Assembly (NCBI RefSeq): GCF_034059295.1
Contig: NZ_CP139141.1
Coordinates: 5,129,001 to 5,193,000, forward strand
Reading direction: 5' to 3'
DNA length: 64,000 nucleotides
Origin: Pseudomonas sp. HR96
GTDB lineage: Bacteria > Pseudomonadota > Gammaproteobacteria > Pseudomonadales > Pseudomonadaceae
The position numbers and the translations under genes are program-made. This document shows, in pieces, positions 57,188 through 64,000 of the stretch. The notes under the pieces are model-generated. The model ran no database searches and was not told where the DNA came from. It was given only the letters and a program-made list of their open reading frames with translations. The stretch's first letter is position 1. Each line of letters opens with the position of its first letter.

Positions 57188-57802
57188 ATGAATGCTCAAC
57201 CCCTGCGCGTCGGCATCGGCGGCCCCGTCGGCTCCGGCAAGACCGCATTGACCCTGGCGCTGTGCCTGGCGCTGCGCGAACGCTACAACCTGGCGGTGGT
57301 GACCAACGACATCTACACCCGTGAAGACGCCGACTTTCTGGTGCGCAACGAAGCCCTGGCGCCGGAGCGCATCATCGGCGTGGAAACCGGCGGCTGCCCG
57401 CATACCGCCATCCGCGAGGACGCCTCGATCAACCTCGAGGCGGTCGACCAGCTCAACCGGCGCTTCCCCGGCCTGGACCTGATCCTGGTGGAATCGGGCG
57501 GCGACAACCTCTCGGCCACCTTCAGCCCCGAGCTGTCGGACCTGACCATCTACGTGATCGACGTCTCCGCCGGTGACAAGCTGCCGCGCAAAGGCGGGCC
57601 AGGCATCTGCAAGTCGGATTTGCTGGTGATCAACAAGATCGACCTGGCGCCGCTGGTCGGCGCCTCGCTGGAGATGATGGACGGCGACACCCGGCGCATG
57701 CGCGGCGAGCGGCCGTTCGTGTTCAGCAACCAGAAGACCGGCCAGGGCCTGGAGCAGATCGTTGCCTTCATCGAGCGCCAGGGCCTGCTGACGGCCGCCT
57801 GA
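57188..57802 (+). CDS. ureG: Urease accessory GTPase UreG
   Basis: SIMIBI-class GTPase of 204 residues with P-loop [11 protein letters not shown], the CPH metal motif in [18 protein letters not shown] and NKIDLAP. Forms a complex with UreF and UreH to load nickel. Preceded by AGGAG, 9 bases after ureF. Confidence 0.98.
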   Translation: MNAQPLRVGIGGPVGSGKTALTLALCLALRERYNLAVVTNDIYTREDADFLVRNEALAPERIIGVETGGCPHTAIREDASINLEAVDQLNRRFPGLDLILVESGGDNLSATFSPELSDLTIYVIDVSAGDKLPRKGGPGICKSDLLVINKIDLAPLVGASLEMMDGDTRRMRGERPFVFSNQKTGQGLEQIVAFIERQGLLTAA

Positions 57803-57842
57803 ACCGTTCATGATCGATACGTCCCACTGATAAGGAAGCCCC

Positions 57843-58415
57843 ATGACTGCAAAGAAAACTCTCGCTGGCCTGGCGCTGCTGCTCGCCCCCGCGCTGGCCT
57901 TCGCCCACCCCGGGCATGATGAAAGCGGCCTGCTGGCCGGCATCGCCCACCCCTTGACCGGGGTCGACCACCTGCTGGCAATGCTCGCCGTTGGCCTGTG
58001 GGCCGCGCAGCAGAAAGGCACTGCGCGCTGGCTGCTGCCCTGCACCTTCGTGGTGACCATGCTGGTGGGCGGCGTGCTGGGCTTCGCCGGCCTGCAACTG
58101 CCGGCGATGGAGAACGGGATCGCCGCCTCGGTGCTGGCCCTGGGGCTGGCCGTGGCCCTGGCGGTACGTCCGCCATTGGTGCTGGCGACTGCCGCGACTG
58201 CACTGTTCGCCCTGTTCCATGGGGTGGCGCACGGCCTCGAACTACCGGACATGGCCAGCCCATGGGGCTACGCCCTGGGCTTCGTCGCCGCCACCGCTGC
58301 GCTGCATGCCGTGGGCTTTGCCCTGGTGCGCTTCGTGCCCAAGGCCGCAGCGCCGCTGGTGCGGGTGGCGGGGGCCTTGTCGGCCCTGGCCGGAATGTGG
58401 TTGCTCGCGGCCTGA
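57843..58415 (+). CDS. ureJ: HupE/UreJ nickel transporter
   Basis: Membrane protein of 190 residues, signal-like first helix, metal motif HPGHDESG after it, GVDHLLAMLAVG and FHGVAHGLE as in HupE/UreJ nickel permeases. Completes the urease maturation unit. Confidence 0.93.
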   Translation: MTAKKTLAGLALLLAPALAFAHPGHDESGLLAGIAHPLTGVDHLLAMLAVGLWAAQQKGTARWLLPCTFVVTMLVGGVLGFAGLQLPAMENGIAASVLALGLAVALAVRPPLVLATAATALFALFHGVAHGLELPDMASPWGYALGFVAATAALHAVGFALVRFVPKAAAPLVRVAGALSALAGMWLLAA

Positions 58416-58460
58416 TCCGCAAGGCCGAGCCTGCTCGGGAACCGGGTCGCCTCGATTCCG

Positions 58461-58486
58461 GTAGGACTGAGCTTGCTCGGTCCTAC
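58461..58486. repeat. REP-like intergenic hairpin
   Basis: GTAGGAC and GAGC arms pair with GCTC and GTCCTAC around two bases, an 11-pair stem with one mismatch. It resembles the variable palindromic REP elements of Pseudomonas intergenic space and may also be the ureJ stop. Confidence 0.5.
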
Positions 58487-58581
58487 AGTGGCCCGTTACG
58501 CGGTTTGCCTGACAGCTGACACACCTCACCTGCTACCATGTCGCCCACAAAAAGCCCCTCTTTGTGACGACTGCCTGCCCC

Positions 58582-59661
58582 ATGCCCCATCAAGCCTCCC
58601 TTGCCGCCCTTACCGCCGCCACCCACGAGCACTTCCTGCGCAGCGTCGTGCCGCTGTGGCTGGGCCCGGGCTGGAACGCCGAACTGGCCCTGCCCTATGA
58701 GGCTCTGGATGCCACGCACCGGCCCCTGCCAGCGCAGCGCTACCGGGCCATGGCCTGTGCGCGGCAGTTGTACCTGTTCAGCCGCCACATCGAGGTGGAC
58801 GGCGCCCGCGAGCGCGCGGCGGCGTTGTTCCGCTCGCTGCAGCGGCACTTTCATGACGCCGAGCACGGTGGCTGGTTCTACAGCATCGACGCCCTGGGCC
58901 AACCGCTGGATCGCAGCAAGGACCTGTACACCCACGCCTTCATCATCTTCGCCTGCGCTCACTATTGGCACGCGGTCCGCGAGCCACTGGTGGAGTCGGT
59001 GCTCGATGCGGCGCTGGCAGTGGTGGCCGAACAGTTCGCCGGCAGCGACGGCCTGTATGCCTCGGCCCTGGCCGAGGACTGGTCGGACAACGGCGGCGGC
59101 CCGCTGCAAAACCCCTTGATGCACCTGACCGAGGCCTTCCTGGCCACCTTGGCGGTGCGCGACGACGCCCCGACCCAGGCCGCACTGCTGGCCCTGGCCG
59201 ATGCCATGCAGCAGCACTTCATCGAACCTGCTCGCGGGCTGATGCTGGAGAAGCCCTGCGGGGCTGTGGATAACTGGTTCGAACCAGGGCATCAGTTCGA
59301 GTGGTTCTACCTGCTCGAATCGTCCGCATTGATGCGCCAGCACCCGCTGCGCGAGTCGGTGGCGCGCTGCTTTGCCTTCGCCGAAGAATACGGGGTGGAG
59401 GATGGAGCGGTGTTGTCGATGCTGGAACCCGATGGCCGCGTGCGTGACGCTACCCGGCGGATCTGGGCCCAGGCCGAATACCTGCGCGCACTGACCCTGC
59501 GGCCCGGCGCGGACGTCGCCGGGCAATTGCGGGTGTTCGGCGAGCAGTTTCTGCATGCCGGCGGCTGGTACGAATGCCGCGATGCCGCAGGCCAGGTCAG
59601 CCGCAGCGATATGCCCTCGACCACGCCTTACCATTTGGTGACGTGCTACCTGGCCCTGTGA
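58582..59661 (+). CDS. AGE-family sugar epimerase/isomerase
   Basis: (Alpha/alpha)6 barrel enzyme of 359 residues related to N-acylglucosamine 2-epimerase and mannose/glucose isomerases. Segments seen: ACARQLYLFSRHIEVDG, HGGWFYSIDALG, KDLYTHAFIIFACAHY, GHQFEWFYLLE, and RIWAQAEYLRAL. The histidines in YTHAF and GHQFEW are candidates for catalysis. Start is unclear: ATG at 58582 is used, a GTG at 58564 would add 6 residues. Substrate unknown. Confidence 0.88.
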   Translation: MPHQASLAALTAATHEHFLRSVVPLWLGPGWNAELALPYEALDATHRPLPAQRYRAMACARQLYLFSRHIEVDGARERAAALFRSLQRHFHDAEHGGWFYSIDALGQPLDRSKDLYTHAFIIFACAHYWHAVREPLVESVLDAALAVVAEQFAGSDGLYASALAEDWSDNGGGPLQNPLMHLTEAFLATLAVRDDAPTQAALLALADAMQQHFIEPARGLMLEKPCGAVDNWFEPGHQFEWFYLLESSALMRQHPLRESVARCFAFAEEYGVEDGAVLSMLEPDGRVRDATRRIWAQAEYLRALTLRPGADVAGQLRVFGEQFLHAGGWYECRDAAGQVSRSDMPSTTPYHLVTCYLAL

Positions 59662-59695
59662 ACTGCGGCGATCGCTGCACGGCGGGATGTGGGAG

Positions 59696-59710
59696 GGGGG
59701 CCAAGCCCCC
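59696..59710. repeat. GC-rich intergenic hairpin
   Basis: GGGGGC-caa-GCCCCC between two convergent genes, followed by GAGCCCGTTTT; it probably works as a bidirectional terminator. Confidence 0.5.
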
Positions 59711-59746
59711 GAGCCCGTTTTGCCCATCAATGACAGGCAGGTGCCC

Positions 59747-60959
<1,213 letters not shown>

Positions 60960-61295
60960 TCAATTGCGTTCTTTTTCACCCCTCGGTTTGCTCAGTTTCA
61001 GTTTGTCGTAGACGTAGGTCTGCAGGAGCATCAGCGTCGCATCGGCGCCGAGCCAGCCGCAGAGCCCTACCAGCACGGCGCACATCTCGGGCGGCAAGCC
61101 CGCCAACCTGCCGATCAACAGGATGAGGCCGCCGGCAAACCCGGCTGCCACCCCCTGCAGCGCAGTTTCCCCCAGCGATATCTTTTGCCGGGCCTTGCGC
61201 TTGCGCATCAAGTAGCCCAGTACGCCACCGATGATTGCGATCACGATATACCCCCACGACAGGGAAAATGCGGTCAGCAGCTCGACCTGACTCAT
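60960..61295 (-). CDS. Holin-like small membrane protein
   Basis: A 111-residue protein with an N-terminal helix (WGYIVIAIIGGVLGYLM), a basic loop RKRKARQK, and two more hydrophobic stretches (GVAAGFAGGLILLIGRLAG, CAVLVGLCGWLGADATLML). The layout matches holins of the LydA/class III type. The ATG at 61295 follows AGGGAG. It lies 16 bases after the TccC-type toxin, as lysis-cassette genes do in some insecticidal toxin loci. It might alternatively be an immunity protein. Confidence 0.7.
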   Translation of the reverse strand: MSQVELLTAFSLSWGYIVIAIIGGVLGYLMRKRKARQKISLGETALQGVAAGFAGGLILLIGRLAGLPPEMCAVLVGLCGWLGADATLMLLQTYVYDKLKLSKPRGEKERN

Positions 61296-61311
61296 CACGG
61301 AAACTCCCTGG

Positions 61312-64000
61312 CTAGATGGAGTGCCTTCGGGTTTGCCTGACATTGCCGGAAACCTTGCCGGTCATGACATTTTCCAGTCCGGAAATGATTCCTGCGCAGT
61401 TGTGACAGGCCGGGAAGTCATCGCCTTTCTCCTGGCCCACCAGACGCTGGGTGTAGATGAACAAGCTATTCAAGGTGGCCGACGTCCCCGCCCCCTGCGC
61501 ACGAGGCTGCGACAGCGCATGGTTGAGCGCCTGCACTTCGGCATGCAGGCCGGCCACCCCCGCCTCCTTGGGCAGGACGTGGGCGTTGCGGGCGACGTGT
61601 TGACGGATCCTCGACTCCACCACCGGGTGCAGCTCGGTTCCGCTGGCCGAATATTGCTGCCTGATGGCGCCGACGAAGGCATCCTCGTCGGTAACCCGGT
61701 AGTAGCCCATGTCAATCCATGGCCGCCAGGCCTTGGCAGTGAGCAAGGTCTCGGGGTGGTAGGCGCCGAGTCGGCTGGAGCGGCCTGGGTCGATACTCTG
61801 GATGCCGGCGAAGATCCCCTTGCCGGCGACAGTTCCGGGAAAGTTGACGAAGCCGTCCTGGTACGCCTGGGTAGCGCCATTGAGTACCCCGGCATGGGCG
61901 GCGAAATTCTTCAGCTTGGCATTGGTGTACGTCATGGTTTGCGAGCGCTTGATTCGTTGCGCCGGCGTCTTCTGAGCCTTGAGCACCTTCTCGCTGTCCT
62001 CGGTCTCCTTGAGAATGGCCTGGGTGTTGGCGCTGAAGGCTTGATACTTCTCGCGTACCTCTGGTTGGTTGGCATAGATGGCCGACTCCAACCGCGCCGG
62101 GCGCTCGGTGCTGGCCAGGTCCAGCCAGTCCAGTGAATCCACCGGGGTGAGCCCGTCAGGGTCGAGCAGGGTCATGGGGTTGTTGCGCACCATGCGGTAC
62201 AGGTTCAGGCCGTCGACCTCCCCCGCCGGGTCGGCGCTGATCCAACGGCACAGCCACGGCGCATAGTAGCGATAGCCATAGCAGTACAGGCCGGTGGCAT
62301 CACGCTCCTTGCCCGAATAGCGCACTGTCTTGTAGCTGGCCTCCAGCTGGCTGCGCGCTGCCCATACGGCGGTGCCGCCAAAGGGGTAGTACTCCTCGCG
62401 GCTGAGGGTCTGGCCAAGGCCATCAAGCTCCAGGCGCGACGAGCCGACCAGGTCGTCCAGGCTCAACCGCAGCCCGTCGTTGGCCAACCCCGCCGGCTTG
62501 CCCAGCAGCCAGTGCAGCACCCGCACACCGCTGCGACCGGCCTGGCAGACGAGGGTCTGCAAGCTTTCCCGGGCGGCAGATTGCAGCATGCCACTGGCGC
62601 CCTGGCTCTCCTGGAACGAGGTGCGCCATTCCAGCCCCGGCAGGTAGCGCACCTCCTCCACCGACCACAACCCCGTGGCGGCGTTGACCAGGCGACGCGT
62701 CTGCTTGCGCACCCGCACACCCTCCCGATACTGGTACAGCTCGCGATCGCTGCGCTGCAGATCGCCTTGCCGATCGAGCAGGACCACGGCTTGCAGGCCG
62801 TCGTCGGCGTTCCAGAGCAGCGACTGCTGCGTGTCGGGCTGGGTTTGCAGGCTCTGCAGATTGCCGTTGGCGTCGAACCAGCGACTGACACCAACCTGGG
62901 CTGCGCCCTGGGGCTGGCGCACGCTGCGGTTGGACAGCGGATCGATGAGCATGGCCTGGGTATAGGCGCTCGCGCCGACGTGCACCAGGCTCGTCAGGTT
63001 GCCGCTGTCGTCGTAGCTGTAACGGCGGGTGTAGTTGACGCAATGCCCGCTGTCACCCGGGATCGGCGTCAGCAAGGCCGGCAGACGCTGGTCCTGCGGG
63101 CCGGCACCGGCCTGTTCGCGGCCGGTGGCGCTGATCAGCTGCGACAGGGCGTCGTAGCCGAACGTGCGCACGGCGTTGGTCGCCTGATTGCGAAAATGGT
63201 CGGTGGCCACGCTTGCGTCGTCAGACTCGACGAGATTGCCCACCGGGTCGTATCGGTAAGCCAGCGACTGCAGCAGCGCCTGGTCGTGCTCGCGCACCAC
63301 GCGCATGCCCTGCAGGCGTCGGGTCTGCGCCTGATAGGCGTAGGTGGTGGTGCAGGCCGCCGCAGTTCGTTCGTGCAGCACTTGCCCGGCCGCGTTGTAG
63401 GCCACCTGGTCGAACAGGATCTGCGCCTGTTCCTGGCCGGCCAGCTGCAACTGCCGGCCGAGCAGCTGTCCGCTGACATCATAGGCCCAGTGCTGCTGGT
63501 GACCGCCGGCATCGGTCTGCACCAGCGGCGCACCCAGGGCGTCGACCTGGGTCAAGGTGCCGTAACTGACCGCCTCCAGCCTGGCCGAGTCCGGGCTCGG
63601 CGCAGTGCCCCAGTCCACGGGGCCCTCGGCGTTGCGCAGGAAGGTCTGCGAGCTGCGCAACACGGCGCCGGACAGGCCGACACTGGCGGTGCTCAGCTGG
63701 CCGGCCTGGTCATATTGATGCACACAGACGCCGCGCAGGTTGTGCCTTTCGGGCTGCGGCGTGGCGGGGTCAGCGTCGCCGTAGACATAGCGGGCGCTGA
63801 CGAACGACGCCGCGCCGTCACCCGGCTGGGTGCGCCGGGACAACGGTCGGCCCAGCAGGTCGTAATCGACCTGCTGCACGGTGCCGCGACCGTCACGGCT
63901 CCAGGCCAGCCGGCCCTGCACGTCGAACAGGGCGATGCGCTCGCCGTTGTCGCTACTCTCACGCCGCAGCACCTGGCCGCTCAGGCAGGCGGTCTGCGTC
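61312..64000 (-). CDS. TccC/Rhs-type toxin with deaminase-like C-terminus (5' end outside window)
   Basis: The open frame runs off the right edge; 895 residues of the 3' part are seen. It consists of YD-repeats and the Rhs core closing in EEYYPFGGTAVWAARSQ, ERDATGLYCYGYRYYAPWLCRWISADP and RNNPMTLLDPDGL, characteristic of TccC subunits of Tc insecticidal complexes. Self-cleavage after DPDGL would free a 278-residue tip (62148 to 61315). That tip carries HAE (tip residue 202) and CHNC (248 and 251), the zinc ligands of the YwqJ-like nucleic-acid deaminase group. No adjacent typical immunity gene is seen. Confidence 0.88.
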   Translation of the reverse strand, partial: TQTACLSGQVLRRESSDNGERIALFDVQGRLAWSRDGRGTVQQVDYDLLGRPLSRRTQPGDGAASFVSARYVYGDADPATPQPERHNLRGVCVHQYDQAGQLSTASVGLSGAVLRSSQTFLRNAEGPVDWGTAPSPDSARLEAVSYGTLTQVDALGAPLVQTDAGGHQQHWAYDVSGQLLGRQLQLAGQEQAQILFDQVAYNAAGQVLHERTAAACTTTYAYQAQTRRLQGMRVVREHDQALLQSLAYRYDPVGNLVESDDASVATDHFRNQATNAVRTFGYDALSQLISATGREQAGAGPQDQRLPALLTPIPGDSGHCVNYTRRYSYDDSGNLTSLVHVGASAYTQAMLIDPLSNRSVRQPQGAAQVGVSRWFDANGNLQSLQTQPDTQQSLLWNADDGLQAVVLLDRQGDLQRSDRELYQYREGVRVRKQTRRLVNAATGLWSVEEVRYLPGLEWRTSFQESQGASGMLQSAARESLQTLVCQAGRSGVRVLHWLLGKPAGLANDGLRLSLDDLVGSSRLELDGLGQTLSREEYYPFGGTAVWAARSQLEASYKTVRYSGKERDATGLYCYGYRYYAPWLCRWISADPAGEVDGLNLYRMVRNNPMTLLDPDGLTPVDSLDWLDLASTERPARLESAIYANQPEVREKYQAFSANTQAILKETEDSEKVLKAQKTPAQRIKRSQTMTYTNAKLKNFAAHAGVLNGATQAYQDGFVNFPGTVAGKGIFAGIQSIDPGRSSRLGAYHPETLLTAKAWRPWIDMGYYRVTDEDAFVGAIRQQYSASGTELHPVVESRIRQHVARNAHVLPKEAGVAGLHAEVQALNHALSQPRAQGAGTSATLNSLFIYTQRLVGQEKGDDFPACHNCAGIISGLENVMTGKVSGNVRQTRRHSI

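Noticed and set aside
58483..59730. 415-codon minus-strand open frame
   Set aside because: Shadow of the AGE-family epimerase gene.

Overview
The window is a stretch of GC-rich chromosome that gene content, codon use and protein sequences place in Pseudomonas, most likely the P. putida group (inferred from recognised families, not from a database search). Most of it is core genome, with a few accessory insertions and degenerate spots. No rRNA, tRNA, CRISPR array or complete insertion sequence was recognised.

Layout. 1-12.6 kb (minus strand): murein tetrapeptide carboxypeptidase, lipoate synthesis (lipA, lipB), DUF493, then the elongasome and wall-remodelling block dacA-rlpA-mltB-rodA-mrdA, followed by rlmH, rsfS, nadD, proA. 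12.8-19.7 kb: 3-methyladenine glycosylase, a DedA-PAP2 fusion, a Lon-domain protein, an LrgA/LrgB pair, a MaoC protein, and a lipoprotein joining about 11 MORN repeats to a caspase-like C13 peptidase. 19.8-29.7 kb: ubiX, mpl, a sigma54 activator facing an aldehyde dehydrogenase and eutB (without eutC), then dedA, mtfA, ppa. 29.8-33.8 kb: a CI-like repressor and a small lower-GC island with a DarTG module whose toxin DarT is broken by two frameshifts while the antitoxin DarG is intact.

33.8-41.7 kb: a racemase-family protein, a Nudix hydrolase, a hypothetical gene, and a radical-SAM/DUF4130 pair behind a CTG-N10-CAG LexA box, then xseB-ispA-dxs. 41.8-49.8 kb: ribA, a solute-binding protein, pgpA-thiL-nusB-ribH-ribBA-ribE-ribD-nrdR. 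49.9-55.8 kb: a YbaY lipoprotein, a thioredoxin-TPR protein, and a probable Zur-regulated zinc operon (DUF2796 protein, ABC ATPase, MacB-like permease, DUF3299 protein), then OmpW. 55.8-58.4 kb: ureE-ureF-ureG-ureJ behind two NtrC-like sites and a near-perfect sigma54 promoter. 58.5-64 kb: an AGE-family epimerase, an SDR, an intergenic region with DnaA-box-like motifs, a holin-like membrane protein and the 3' part of a TccC/Rhs toxin with a deaminase-like tip that runs off the window.

How the parts work together. Many neighbours are translationally coupled by 1-4 base overlaps (lipB/DUF493, rlpA/mltB, ubiX/mpl, lrgA/lrgB, xseB/ispA, pgpA/thiL, nusB/ribH, ribD/nrdR, ureE/ureF, the zinc ABC pair, the SOS pair). 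Readable regulation includes LexA for a DNA-repair-like operon, sigma54 for the aldehyde dehydrogenase and urease accessory genes, and Zur for zinc. The best candidates for undescribed biology are the LexA-boxed operon with an unknown third gene, the MORN-caspase lipoprotein, the TccC-deaminase plus holin pair without an obvious immunity gene, and the DarG left without a working DarT.
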